Made by a program: the position numbers and the translations under genes. This document shows positions 12,331 through 24,712 of a stretch of 64,000 nucleotides of DNA, piece after piece. Within the stretch, counting starts at the first letter, position 1, and every line of letters starts with the position of its first letter. Source of the DNA: Sorghum bicolor (lineage: Eukaryota > Streptophyta > Magnoliopsida > Poales > Poaceae); the NCBI RefSeq assembly GCF_000003195.3, contig NC_012871.2:64285802-64349801 (forward strand), in the 5' to 3' direction. Below the pieces are notes generated by a model. The model did no database searches. It was not told where the DNA came from and saw only the letters and a program-made list of their open reading frames with translations.

Positions 12331-13370
12331 TTTTTTTTTTTTTGCCATGATTTATTTACCCAATGTTGCTCACTCGAGTCACTGTTGCCTTGAACAACCG
12401 CAAGCTACCTCCATCGTCACACCAGAATCCATTGTCGCAGGAACTTCAAAACAAATTGTGGAACCATTGATCCATCACTGACACCAGTGAGTCGCTGATC
12501 TTTAGCCAGCTATGTGCTAACCCTGCTTTGACCATGTTTGTTTCCACTTTTGATCAGGTTCTCATCAAGAAAAACAAAGTCTGAACTATGTCTACTGGCG
12601 TTACCTGCTTAATCAATGTTTGTCATGCAAGTAGTCACAATTTGCCGTCCGTGTCAACATTTGAAATGCGGTTATTTTCCTTTGCAGCTTAAGCGGTTTG
12701 CATCTCTGTTCTACGGTTTCAGACACATTTTTTTTTCCTTTGACGATAGCAATAATTTTTTATTTTCTTGTCAGCGTCTGATGTTGGCCGTTTAATGCTT
12801 TGGCCCTGAATCAACGGACAGCACACATTACTACATTAGCAACTCGACCACCACGTCGGAGTTCCAGTTCCATACTCGTTAAGGATGAGGACGGTGCTCC
12901 AAATAGATGCCAACAGTTCTTCTCTAATATAACTAAATGAACTAAATAAACAATTTCTTCTCTCATTTCTTTTTCATTTAGTTACACTAGAGAAGAACCA
13001 CGAGTATCCATTTGGAGGACCACCTCCGTCCTTATACCTCATTCACCCCCTCTTAATCCAAATTAGGCGCTTTGTAAATTTTGATCTCGTGACTTCACCG
13101 AGATGTATTTGAATCAAAGACGCTTATTTGAAAACATCAGGTGATCAACAATGTTTCTGCACCCGTACAAAGCTAAAATCATACACACGTCCTCCGAGTT
13201 CACGCAGATCCTTCTATGGCATCCCCCTCTGCCCTTGGTCAAGCTTTTATGTCAAAGGTTGTACAAACTATTAAACACAACTACGGCCTCCATAGTGAAT
13301 GTTACTTCCAAGATATCATCCCTATCCAGGAGTCAACTGAGATTTCATACACCCAGAGTGGTATGAGTCA
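12331..13370. other. poly-T tract and intergenic sequence
   Basis: A run of about 13 T at 12331-12343 abuts the pseudogene, which could be the poly(A) tail of a minus-strand retroposed sequence. The rest holds no recognisable gene, and the part near 13370 is the likely 3' UTR of the uridine kinase-like gene. Confidence 0.45.
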
Positions 13371-13524
13371 TCAATTGTCTGTGCCGAAGTAGCGGTCACC
13401 ATATTCTCCCAGTCCTGGTATCACCCTGAATTCCTCGTTCAGACCATAATCGATTTCAGACGTTACAATCTTCAGTGAAGGAAATCGCTTGCAAATACAC
13501 TGAATCCCTTCAGGAGCCTGCTCC

Positions 13525-13556
<32 letters not shown>

Positions 13557-16500
13557 AGTGTAGAAGGGGTTATGCAACTAAACAAAACAGATAATAAGCA
13601 TTGGAACCATTAAATATGCAAATAAATATACCGAGATGAGATTGAGGAAAATGATCCGACCCTCAGGAACACCTTTTCTTATAAGAAGGTCAATTGCTTG
13701 GGCCACTGAGTTGCCTATAAAATAAAGTCATCCTCGTGAGCATAGTGAGATCCACCTGTGCTACCTGTTCATATCCTGATAAATACTGTACAAACTAACT
13801 ATAAAGCACAAGTATCTGCTTCAAACTCAAGAAAAGGATGTAACACCAAACATTCATATTTATTCAGGGCATAAAGAATGACCAGTTAATTCAGCAATGC
13901 ATCAGATTTTACAAGATTCAGGCCATTTGCAAACAGATATGCCAATAAACAAGATTATTCATTGATTGCATATCTGTGAATGCGATATTGATTATCCTTG
14001 AGTGATATTGTATCAGCATATCTCGTAGACCAAATAATTTCTGGACATATGTGGATAGTTTCTACAGGATGTCATTTTGTTATCACAACCTGAATCAATT
14101 TTTGTCATCACAACCTGAATCAACTTCAGTTCAAACAAACAAGCAGCAGAAACAGAATAGCAGGCAAAACTGACCTGTACCAAGCACTGGATCCAGAAGT
14201 AGAACATGTCGTTCAGCAATATCCATGGGCAGTTTGTGATAAACAAGCTAGATGCAGAAAGTTTATTATAATGCGATTAGTTCGATCGCTTGAAACATAC
14301 TCCCTCCGTTCCAAAACGTAAGATGTTTTAGTTTTTCCTAAGTCAAACTTATCTAAAACTGACCAGGTTTATAGCAAAATGTACCAACATATACAACATC
14401 AAATTAATTTCATTAAATCAACCATAAAATGTCTTGATAGTGTATTTAATTGGTTAGATGTGAATATGTTTTTTCTACAAACTTGGTCAAAGTTAGATAA
14501 ATTTGACTTAAAGTTAGGACAAACCTGAAACACCTTACATTTTGGAATGGAGGGAGTACCTGTTAAGAAATCGTTTATCATAATATGAATGCTTACCTGC
14601 TGCCCATTGTCTCCAACACGATGAATTAGAATTTTACCAATTTTTATTCCTTTACAACAAGCACGCAGGGCGTTCTCCATACTCTCACCACTGCAATTAA
14701 ATGAGGTATAAATAAAGCTAAAATTACTCCATAACTCTATTAATATATTTAAAATGTACAAAATTTACTGCAAAAATGCATTTGGGTACCAAGTGATCAT
14801 AATGATTCATGATGGTGAAGTATGAATACTAAAAGGAATGAAATACTCATAAAAAGAAGAGTATCTAGATAAAGCAGGAGGAAATGTTCCACATATTTAA
14901 TCTGGTTTATTTACAAAACTATGTTGCAAGAGCATGGCAAATATGCTAAATGAAAAGGCAGAGCACCTGCCATTGATGCTTAAAAAAGAGCATGGCAAAT
15001 ACAAAAGGCAGAAGCTTCTACACACCAAGATATAATGCAAAATTCTCTACATAACAAATACTCATGTACATTCTTGTTTAACATCTATCATGAGCCATGG
15101 TTAATTCAGAGTGTGTCCAACTGTACATCATTAAGATCCCTGCCTCTTGAAATGTTTTTGCTTGTGTGTTAGTGTTGAACTGTTGAAGGTAACTTTATTT
15201 GGCTTACCTTCGCACAATAGACACTCCACAGAGCTTCTTACAGAAGTCAACTCCCATATAAACAGATCCTGAACCCAGACAAATATGACATAAGATGATG
15301 TTCAACCAAAAATCATAGTATTTTATTTCTCAATGTAAGATACACCTAGGCGAAAAATGAACCAAAAAAAACACAAATTGTCTGAAATGAGAAGGATCAT
15401 CAACAAGCTTTTTATGCCTTTTTAGTTTGGTTTTCCAAAGATATTTCAAACACAATAAAAGCAAATCCTATCCAAATATTTTTTTACAGCCAGCCACAAA
15501 TTGCCATTTCATGTGGTACTAATGTTATCAGCAAACACAGCTAGATACATAACAATGTGGCACAAGTTATCATATTTCAACAATAAGGTAATCCATTACT
15601 CTTGAGGAGCTGAGGTGGCTAAGTTTCTCAGAACTAATAGTAGATCTCAGAAACCAAGATGGCATAAAGTATTAACTTATTCTAGACAGTTATAAAAGAT
15701 ATTCCTCTGAGCCTAAACATGAAAGTCAAACATTCAGGATGGAACAAGATAGAAAGAAAAATAGTAGAATACTTGTAAGGTGCACAACTAAGCGGCTACG
15801 AGATATAAGATGCCACAGCAAAATACCTGTTGGAGTAATAACCTGCTTTTCTGTAAATGGCAAATGTCCAAGACCATGCTCCACTACCTTCAACAGCAAA
15901 TTCATACAACTAAATGAAATAACTGGCCATGAAGTTGAAAAAGGGAAATAAAAGTTATGAAATAAAGCAGTACCAAACGGATCAATCGATCTGAATAAAA
16001 GACAAAGTCAGGTGTAGTAATTTCCCTATCACGAATAAGAGTATGCATTCCTCGGATCTGTGAAATTCATTACAAAAGGCAAGGAATTATGAAATTAGCA
16101 AAAGAAAAGTATAAAATTTAAACCATTGGTAAAGATTTCTAGCTTTACCTGAAAAGTTGATTGAACAACATGAACATTCGGATAGATTTTGCACAAGTCA
16201 TGCTGACCAAGTTTGGTACGGATATGTTGAACAATCAGATCAACTGCTACATGGTTATCACCTCCTCGAGGAATGATCACGTCAGCGTACTTCTTTGAAG
16301 GCAAAACAAAATCATCGAATGCTGGCTTCACAAACCTCCCATACTACACATGCCAACAGCATTTCATGTTGCAATACAATATATTGTATATAAAAAAGGG
16401 GAAGATGTAAAGGACATACGTATACCGCAGGGTTATTAAACCCAAGGTAAAAAATAATAATAGGACTACCTGGTCAAGCACTGAGCTAATATCTCTTCCT

Positions 16501-18626
16501 CTTTCAACTGTATCACGCCTGATTCGTCGAGCAAGCCTAATATCAGCATCTGATCACGACACCACACGCGCGCACGCAAAGGAAAAAGAATAACAACATT
16601 TCAGCTAAATAAATTAAGGAGCAACTCATAATTTCTATAACAAAACAAATGCTACACTGAGAATGAGGATAAACCTGTGTCTACAAAAATTTTCATGTCC
16701 ATCAGATTGCGAACTCTCTGATCATGGAAGACTAAAATGCCCTCCAAAATAATGACATCTGATGCATTAACCTGGCAAAATGAAATTGGACCAGGTGCTT
16801 AGTTAGTAAAGGGGTTGTGAAGTTTATTATTAGCTTACAATCACATGAGCTTCCTAATTTTAAACATGACAAATAAGAATCCATTTGTTTAGATATATTG
16901 GTATTGAACTACTGAAATAAACAAAAACACAGACATTAACATATGACAACTGATGAGACATATAGTATCATCATGATTTTACTACTGAAATAAACAAAAA
17001 CACAGACATTAACATATGACAACTGATGAGACATATAGTATCATCATGATTTTACTATATATGCCAACTAATTCAACCCTGTTTTTTACCTTATGTAATT
17101 TTACAATGCTATTTTTAGAAGAAGTGTGTCGCTCTGCACCAATATCTATAGCTATAACAGAAAAAAACAGAATATGATAATAACAAAAAACCAAACCTCC
17201 AATTTCTTTGCCTTACTGTAGATTGCCCCTCTGGCGCAGATAAGGAGGATCAAAAATAAAGTTGCAAATGCTCTAAAAAACACGCAAAGGCAGTTTGGTT
17301 GGAGTTAGGTTTATAATTCATAGTATGAAACAGTCATCTAATTACAGACATACAAAAGAAAGGAAAGAAATGTTCTACAAGATCATTCAAAGGTCAATGA
17401 CATGAACTCAAAATCACAAAGGATTGGCAACTTTTCATGCTGACAAGTTTGTGAGTGACTGCTACCTTCCTAAAGCTGTCAGAACACCGACGATGCTTCT
17501 TGAAATCATATATAGGAACATTTACAGGTTGAGCACGTTTCAGTTGTCCCATGCATTCAAGAAGTTGTTCTGTATCAAATGCATCTGCAAGCAAAGAATA
17601 CAGTCCATCTCACATGTCAACAAATCAATTCAGCTCTGATTGATTGCTACCACACTACCACAGGCAGGATACTGGAAACAGCAAATGCAGTACCAGGGTG
17701 ATCAAAATTGTAGTCTTGTGCATGTGCAGACTCTTCAGCAGTTAGGCCACGGTAGAATGAATCCTGCAAAATGACAAGCCCAAAATGAGTTTTAAGTTTC
17801 AACAGGTATTTCAGAAGTTTCCACCATTAGGTTGGTTTGGTTTGCACGATTTGTCAAACCTAATCCATATTTGTCAATCTAACTATCGCAGCCGCAAGCT
17901 AGTCAAATGGAAGGGTGTGCACAACTTCACTAGCATTTCCATACAGATACACAAGAATCTTCAGCTATCCCCCATCTATGCAATCACTAAGTTACATCTC
18001 GGATCTTCCAGTTCGAACTGCATAACTTGAATACACTACACCAAACCAGGAAAGTACAGAGCCAAGCTTGACAGGAGGCAGTAGCAGCAGCAGCAGGATG
18101 TTCTTCAAACCGAAACAATCCAGACGCAGAAGCAGCAGTGAGCGCACACACACACCTGGTTAACGAGCACGACGCGGTGGTCGTGCAGCTGCTGGATAAT
18201 CATGTCGCACACCGTCGTCTTCCCCGACGCCGTCCCTCCAGAAACCCCTTTGAAAAAAAAATCAAGCAGAAATTCTGAATCAGGACCACCAAATGAGGAG
18301 CGGCTAGCCACAGCCAGCACGAGAAGCCGAGAAAGGGCGGGAGGGGGACCGAGCCGCCGGCCATTCCACCCGCTCGAGCGGCGAGCGCTAGCAGGGAGGG
18401 GTCGCATACCGATGACGAACGGCTGCCGGGCAGCGGCAGGGGAGGGGAGCTCGGCGGTGCCGTTTGCGTAGACGGCGCCGTTGGAGTGCGCGTGCGCCGC
18501 GGCGGCGGGGGAGGAGGAAGGGGAAGAGGGGGCGGAGGTGGAGAGGCGCAGCGCCTCGAGGCGGAGGCCGCTGAAGTGGGCCCCCACCGCGGCCTCCATG
18601 ACGTCGTCCACCGCCTTCTCCGGCAT
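13371..18626 (-). CDS. UKL: uridine kinase / uracil phosphoribosyltransferase fusion (UKL type)
   Basis: Pyrimidine salvage protein: the N-terminal domain phosphorylates uridine/cytidine, and the C-terminal domain has the uracil phosphoribosyltransferase fold. Fourteen exons join in phase: 18626-18410, 18247-18156, 17763-17694, 17584-17466, 16771-16675, 16549-16470, 16343-16149, 16057-15974, 15887-15827, 15268-15208, 14690-14597, 14247-14175, 13714-13632, 13517-13371, giving 490 residues. The P-loop [12 protein letters not shown] (about 73-84), [18 protein letters not shown] and [13 protein letters not shown] mark the kinase. The PRPP-binding loop [13 protein letters not shown] (about 407-419) and the [10 protein letters not shown] end mark the UPRT domain. 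The N-terminus is Ala/Ser-rich. In Arabidopsis homologues the kinase half is the well-supported activity and the UPRT half is doubtful. Introns contain a MITE (14300-14556), a 73-bp tandem duplication, and a CA repeat at the last acceptor. Confidence 0.95.
13525..13550. repeat. (CA)13 microsatellite at the last UKL 3' splice site
   Basis: A pure CA run reads as (UG)13 in the UKL pre-mRNA and ends only six bases before the AG of the last acceptor (13518-13519). It occupies the place of the polypyrimidine tract. Confidence 0.9.
14300..14556. mobile_element. Stowaway MITE in UKL intron
   Basis: Ends CTCCCTCCGTTCCAAAA and TTTTGGAATGGAGGGAG are inverted repeats flanked by TA on both sides. The 257-bp element has no coding capacity and lies between UKL exons 11 and 12. 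Confidence 0.85.
16908..17053. repeat. perfect 73-bp tandem duplication in UKL intron 4
   Basis: Positions 16908-16980 and 16981-17053 are identical, starting ACTACTGAAATAAACAAAAA. No divergence between copies suggests recent origin. Confidence 0.95.
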
Positions 18627-18882
18627 CGCCTCCCGCGCCGCCGGCCGATCGGGATTCGGGGTTGATTCGCGGGTTTCTGGTGGGAGGAGGCGGGCGTGTC
18701 ACTTGTGTGCGCGGTCGGTGCGCGTGAGCGCGTCTGAGTGAGAACTGACAGTGGGGTTCCGCGGTGGGATGGAAGCAGCGGCCGAGCGGCGCACGTTGAT
18801 GAGAATGGGGCGAGGGGGCGCACCCCGCATACCGAACAGGGGCAGAGTGGCAGACCGGCAGATCGGAATATCGGATGCTTTG

Positions 18883-19120
18883 GGCCTTGTTCCGAAAAGT
18901 GAAAACTTTTCGAAACTGTAGCACTTTCGTTTGTTTGTGACAAATATTATCCAATCATGTACTAACTAGGATCAAAAGATTTGTCTCGTGATTTCCAGCT
19001 AAACTGTGTAATTAGTTTTTGTTTTCGTCTATATTTAATATTTCATGCATGTGCCACAAGATTCGATGTGACGGGGAATCTTGAAAACTTTTTGGTTTTC
19101 AGGGTGAACTAAACAAGGCC
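18883..19120. mobile_element. MITE, GGCCTTGTTTAGTT family, TSD TTG, upstream of UKL
   Basis: The 238-bp element is bounded by GGCCTTGTTCCGAAAA and GAACTAAACAAGGCC and flanked by TTG at 18880-18882 and 19121-19123. Its near end lies about 257 bp upstream of the UKL start codon, within the likely promoter. Confidence 0.85.
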
Positions 19121-19123
19121 TTG

Positions 19124-19880
19124 GTTCGCTTCGCCTGTCCGCAGCTATGTGCTTGGCAGTTCACTTGTCTATGCAGATGCAGACCGGAAGGACGAGCATT
19201 GTCATCATGCATGCACCGTCGAGTGCGAATTTATCGATATCACTATCAACAGTCATGCAGTGGTACCGATTATCGATTCTAAGCCTCCATGACCGCTAAT
19301 TTGTTATTAAAGAATTGTGAAAAAAATATTATTAAATAACTGGTAGATTCGACAGATAACATGGAGTACAGGTCAAGCTAACTAGTAAGATGGTAGGTGC
19401 CATATCGACGTCCTAGTAGTAAACTAGAATGGTTCCCGATGCACTGCACGAGGTGTGTGTGCTAAATAACTAAATTGTATCCTCGTATTTGCTAGTGATG
19501 GAGGGCTCAACTCAAATGGTTTATAACGAGAAAGTGCATCTTGGACGAGATATCGACAAAGTATATATAGACATGAGCGCGATTCTTGTAGCCGTATTTT
19601 TTACTTGCTTGTTAACCGCCGTGCCAATGTTTCGCCATTTCTTGACGGCACAGCAAGCGTTATATGAAGGGGTACAAGAAGATAATCAGGGCTGACAAAA
19701 AAAACGTGTTGTAAAAGACGTTCAGCTTTACCGTGTCCTTCGGAAAAGAAATGTGTGGGTTACATGATAGTGGCATCAAGGCCAACATCAAATTTTATTC
19801 TCGCTGAACAGTTTCGGCAATGTGAGGATCAACTCATATGACGTGCAGGGTGGAACTAGTATACAGCAGAAACACCAAAA
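19124..19880. other. UKL-RPE intergenic region
   Basis: Holds the likely RPE 3' UTR near 19880. A plus-strand frame of 68 codons at 19489-19695 has one hydrophobic stretch (AILVAVFFTCLLTAVPMF) but no recognised family; it may be chance or a fragment of unknown origin. Confidence 0.45.
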
Positions 19881-22800
19881 TCAGTTTTTGTTCTGAGAGC
19901 CCTCAACGCTCTTCCTCAGCACAGATATGACGGCTCCTGGGTCCGCGGCGCCAAATATAGAGCTTCCAGCGACGATGCAATTGGCCCCAGCAGATGCGGC
20001 CACGTCTATGGTTGAAGGGCCTAGACCACCATCAACCTGATATAACAAATCATAAAGTATTTTCAGCCAATTAAAATTAAATAATGGAGAGAAAAAAAGA
20101 AATTCCTACGAGACCAAGAACAATGTTATACCTCTATGTCAAGGGAAGGGTACTTCTTTCTCAATGTGCGCACCTAATTCACACAGATTGCAGAAAGTGA
20201 ATACAACTGTTCAACATCAGAAATATACAATAATGAACAATGAGAACAAACCTTATCCATCATTTCTGGCATAAATTTCTGACCACCAAAACCAGGCTCG
20301 ACTGTCATCACAAGAACCAATTCTACCGGATTTTCTGCTTCCACCTGTAATATTAATTGTTAATACAATTGTAGGTAGCTTCACAAAATCCATTGCAAGA
20401 AATGTCCATATGTCACGCATTCAGAGAAAAGGAAATACAACTGAAAGGGTTCTGAAAGTTATAGATCGACGGTCGATGATAGAAAGGTTCTATGGAAACA
20501 GGTCTAAGCAGCACACTTGATCAAAAGAGTGATCTTTAATGTGGAATTAAGAATGTGCTCCATAGTACAATTACTCTCGTGACCAAATGTATTGTGGTCA
20601 TAATAAATGAACATATGAACAAGAGAAATAAGATGTACTTGTGCAAAATGGTCACTTGATCAAAAGAGTTTAGCAGTAACAAAGACAAAATTGCCAGAAT
20701 TGTAAGTACATATATCAACAAATACCATTTCGCAACAAATTTCAAGAGTTTTTAAGAGCGTGTGAAAATAAAACACCATTATTCAGACCTAGTATGAAAG
20801 GTTTCTTGTCTGTGTATAACATAAGTTCACAAAGCGTAGTGAGTGCTTAAGTTACCAGTGGAAAAACTTCCTCCACTGGTGTACCTGGCCTCAATGATAC
20901 ACCAGGCCGCATACCCTTTGATTTAATGCTTTGGATGAGATCTTGCCAGTTGTCTGCATCAAGTTTTTCCATAAGAAGAGGAGGAGAAGTGAAAATACTA
21001 GGCCATTCAACAGATGTGTGTTTACCTCTAGCAACTTCTATATGGAATGTGAATCCAGAAGCGCCAGCCTTTCCAAATGGTTCTACGTAATCTGAAGGGT
21101 TTGTGACCATAAGATGGCAGTCCAAATATGCTCTAAAAACCAACAGTCAGAACCACTGGGACTATGCAGAATAAGAAGTCATCCATATAAGCAAAGGATC
21201 AAAAGACCATACTTGGTATGTTTCCTCAAGCTCTGGATCACCGGAGCCCCAATAGTCAGATTAGGAACAAAGTGCCTGCATTTGCAAAAAAGTTAAAATA
21301 AAATACTTAAAGGATAGCTTATTTCAAGAAGTGATTATCATCATTTTTTAAAAATGCAATTGGAGGTTTGTCCTTCAAAGTTCATAACTTATAAAGATGA
21401 TCAATCCTTTTTCAGACATCAAAATAGCTTAACATTGAGATTATACTTGTCTTTTAAAAAAACTGACCCAGGTAAATAAAGTAATGGCAGTGAAAAAATT
21501 GGCACTTGTTTGTAATTAGACCATTTTTGACACAGCTCCAGATCCAAGATTTTCTGGAGCTCCTCACTCCTAGCTCTAGATATTCTTGGGGACCCAAGCT
21601 GTGGGCACATTGGCATTATTTAGTTAAGCAATTTTGTCATTATTTTGGACTGAACACATGTGTTTATAACACTTTGTTTTATCCTACAAACTCCAAATCC
21701 TGCATGGATCTCAGAGCTGGAGATAAATTGCTCTGGTGTGTCTTTCATGTAATGGGCTACAGTAGCAAGTATCTTTCACCATCTTGCAAAAAGAAGTGTT
21801 CATTTTCTCTATTTACGCTCAAGGAATGTTGGATCTTTGATCCAAATCCAACAAATAGAAGTGAACGGCATATTGATTGGCAATTGGACACTTCATGCTT
21901 ACTGGTACTTTCTCAAAGGGCATCAAGAGAGTTCCCGAAATATCTGACTAAAGCTTACCAGTACTTTCTTTTCGTTATTTGCAACTTGCAAACCCCTTAT
22001 GCTTTTATTATCAATGACGGGTTTCATTCCAAAAAATATGCATAAAGCAAAATCAAAAGTATGTTGTTTCCTTTTTCAGGTTGGTCCATAGGACATTCCA
22101 TGTTACTGTTTCCATGCCTTTTTTATGTGCAGATCTCCATTAAATTGAAGAGAAATTCTATTATAGTACTCCACAAATTCTGCTGTATGTATTAAATATT
22201 CTGATAAGTAAACAAGGAAAGGTGAAAACTGAACAAGAATAAAGGTCTGAATGAGTTTAAGGACAGTGACAATCTGGGTATGGAATTTTATTTTCAAGCA
22301 TGTATTCATTATATAAGATACTTCCTGTAAGCTGGGATAAGCGACCTTACAATCATGCTAGCGGCTTAAAAAAGGCAAATGATACGTGAGAGTTATCACC
22401 ACCAGACACTTCAGTAGCAAACCACAATAGATGTAACCAACATTGGGAATTAGAGACCAACTCACCCATCCTACAAGAAAATATGAGTGATAAGCTTTCA
22501 GTTCTGAATATTTATATCATCAATCATAAAGATGTGAACAGAAACAAAGCCAGTCAATGGAGGCAGCAGAATTTAGCAAAAATGAAGACACAAGCAGATA
22601 ACTACTAGGTACCAGTACCATGAACAAAACGACAGCTAGCAGTTTGCAGTAAGCGAATCAGTACATTTGAGTATAGCATTACTGCATTAGGAGGAAACTG
22701 ATACTAAAGCAAGCATGATTTTTCATACTCTAAAAGTTAATATTCAGCTAACTTTTTCCATGACAACATGCGTATAGCAATACACTAGAGGAGTAGAGGG

Positions 22801-23312
22801 TAGGTCGACAGGCCAACAAGACAAAAGCCCAAGTCTGAACAAATCCTGCAGAATCGAGATCGATCACTCTAAATGCCACAGTATCGCATAAAACCTGATT
22901 TGCATAATAATTGATCCAACTGCCAGCTCTTCTTCAAAATGATGCGCCAGCTCTAAGTTCCAGAAAGAAAAAAAGATCCAACGGCAAGTTAGTCAACGGT
23001 ATCGGTAGCTCAATCCTGCCCACGCCATAGGACATGATTACAGCGTACTCAACCCTGCCCAGAAATACTATCCCTCGGATCAGAGGCCGCTACTGTCGCT
23101 CGGATCAGAGGCCGCTACCGTATTCGTATTAGCGGTGCTGCGCCTGCGCCCGCGATGGATGAGATAGAATTGGCCAGAGGGGGGGAAGGGGATCGTACCA
23201 TGATGTCCATATGTAACCAGTCGGCGCCTAGGCGGACCATGCGCTCAGCCTCCGAGGCGAGGTTGGCGAAGTCCGACGAGAGCATCGACGGCGCTATCTT
23301 CGCCGCCGCCAT
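19881..23312 (-). CDS. RPE: ribulose-phosphate 3-epimerase, cytosolic
   Basis: Interconverts ribulose 5-phosphate and xylulose 5-phosphate in the pentose phosphate pathway. No transit peptide is seen (start [15 protein letters not shown]), so the protein is probably cytosolic. Eight exons join in phase: 23312-23199, 22470-22466 (5 nt), 21275-21213, 21132-21026, 20953-20856, 20344-20252, 20173-20132, 20036-19881, giving 225 residues, usual for the family. The TIM-barrel signature HMDIMDGHFVPN starts at H34. [27 protein letters not shown] and [13 protein letters not shown] (catalytic Asp) are present. Without the 5-nt exon, D39-G40 are lost and the frame shifts. The 72-bp intron 20954-21025 is a multiple of three and stop-free, so an intron-retained form would add 24 residues. 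Divergent relative to nothing nearby; same strand as UKL and PBF1. Confidence 0.95.
22466..22470 (-). other. RPE: 5-nt microexon of RPE (GATGG)
   Basis: On the minus strand the context is TTTTCTTGTAG, then GATGG, then GTGAGTTGG: a strong pyrimidine-rich acceptor and a near-consensus donor around five bases. It lies between exon 1, ending in the ATG codon for M38, and the exon starting G-CAC. It supplies GAT plus GG, completing D39-G40 of the HMDIMDGHFVPN signature and keeping frame. I found no other junction giving this signature. Confidence 0.88.
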
Positions 23313-24362
23313 GTCCGCTTCCCGCTGGGTTGCTTCCTCCCCGGATTGGTGGCAGGTAGTTAAGGACTTTGGAAGACAGATGTTTCGGTCGGTCGGCGCC
23401 TGACCGGCGGCTTGTAGGGGAGTTGGTGAGGTGGCCGGTGGCCCTCAAGGCCTCAAGGGCTGAAGACGGACGAGCGCACGGGAGAGGAAGGAGTAGGTGA
23501 GGTGGCCCTCAAACGCTGTTCTTGGGCCTGGTCAAAAACACGGGCCTCCTTGCCTTTTCTATAATCTCTCTTAACTGCGCAGTTATCCGATTTTTCTTTC
23601 TAATCTATAAAATCAATTTCTATACCTCCTTTAACTTTGAAATCATAGTTACATTTACATCCCGAATGGTTTTGATGGTGGTTTTACTAGTGTCATCTAA
23701 GGGGGTAAATCAGACTAAGTTTAAAGTTTAACAAGATAAATCGAACTAGAAATATATTTATAAAAATCCATTAAAAACTCAATAATTTATCTAAATATAT
23801 TTTTGCTTGGAGAATAATGCAATTAAAAATCCTATTACATGGTTTAATCTTAGAAAAATTATCAAAATTTGTTTTAGTTCGGAAAACTATGAACTAGGTT
23901 TAGAATATTTTTTTCCTAAAATCATACTATATATTATAGTGCCTACTTGAAATTGTTTAAATCATGATTGGCTCATTTAGTGCTTACTTGCTAACAAAAG
24001 ATTTTGTTATCTGTTATAATTAGTCAATGTGGATCGTCGCTATGTAGAAGCGTCAATAGAGCATCCTTAAAATTTATTGTTATATTCCTCCTATACGTTA
24101 TTCCTCCGTTGTGAAAGGTGTGATCCAAAGAATCTTATATCTGCTAATTTTATATCTACTTCTTTTATTCCAAATTATAAGACGTTCACTCTTCTTTTAT
24201 TCCAAATTATTAGTCGTTCACTTTTACTACGGATATAGACATAGATTAATGTATAAGCACATAACAAAAACAATATAGCTAGAAAAACCAGAACAACTTA
24301 TGAATGGATATATATAGAGAGAGCATAATATTCCAAATTGTAATACACTTTGACTTTTCTAA
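23313..24362. other. RPE upstream and AT-rich intergenic DNA
   Basis: No gene recognised. The stretch nearest 23313 is the probable RPE promoter and 5' UTR. Around 24164-24350 are degenerate ATTCCAAATTAT-type sequences resembling decayed Stowaway MITEs. Confidence 0.5.
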
Positions 24363-24709
24363 GGCCCTGTTTAGATTGGAGATAAAAAAAATTTTAATGT
24401 CATATCGGATATGTCGGAAGGATGTCGGAAGGGGTTTTTAGAGACTAATAAAAAAACAAATTACATAGTTTGTCCGAAAACTGCAAGACAAATATATTAA
24501 GCATAATTAATCTATCATTAGCACATTGGGGGTTACTGTAGCACTTAAGGCTAATCATAGACTAACTAGACTTAAAAGATTTATCCCGCGATTTTCAACC
24601 AAACTGTGTAATTAGTTTATTGTTTTATCTACATTTAATGTTCCATGCATGTGTCTAAAGATTAGATGGGATGAATGAAAATTTTTTGGATGGGGAACTA
24701 AACAGGGCC
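24363..24709. mobile_element. MITE, GGCCCTGTTTAGATT variant, TSD TAA
   Basis: Ends GGCCCTGTTTAGATTGG and GGAACTAAACAGGGCC are inverted repeats, flanked by TAA at 24360-24362 and 24710-24712. At 347 bp it is about 100 bp longer than its relatives here. Confidence 0.85.
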
Positions 24710-24712
24710 TAA

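Noticed and set aside
19489..19695. 68-codon frame with one hydrophobic segment
   Set aside because: Too short and unmatched to call a gene; mentioned only in the intergenic entry.
20847..21143. RPE frame read straight through 20954-21025 as coding
   Set aside because: The segment has GT-AG borders and interrupts the conserved EVAR-DNWQ junction, so it is treated as an intron.
21506..22045. 179-codon plus-strand frame
   Set aside because: Lies inside an RPE intron, no recognisable domain, and its start overlaps a common grass repeat-like motif (AGCTCCAGATCC). Probably chance.
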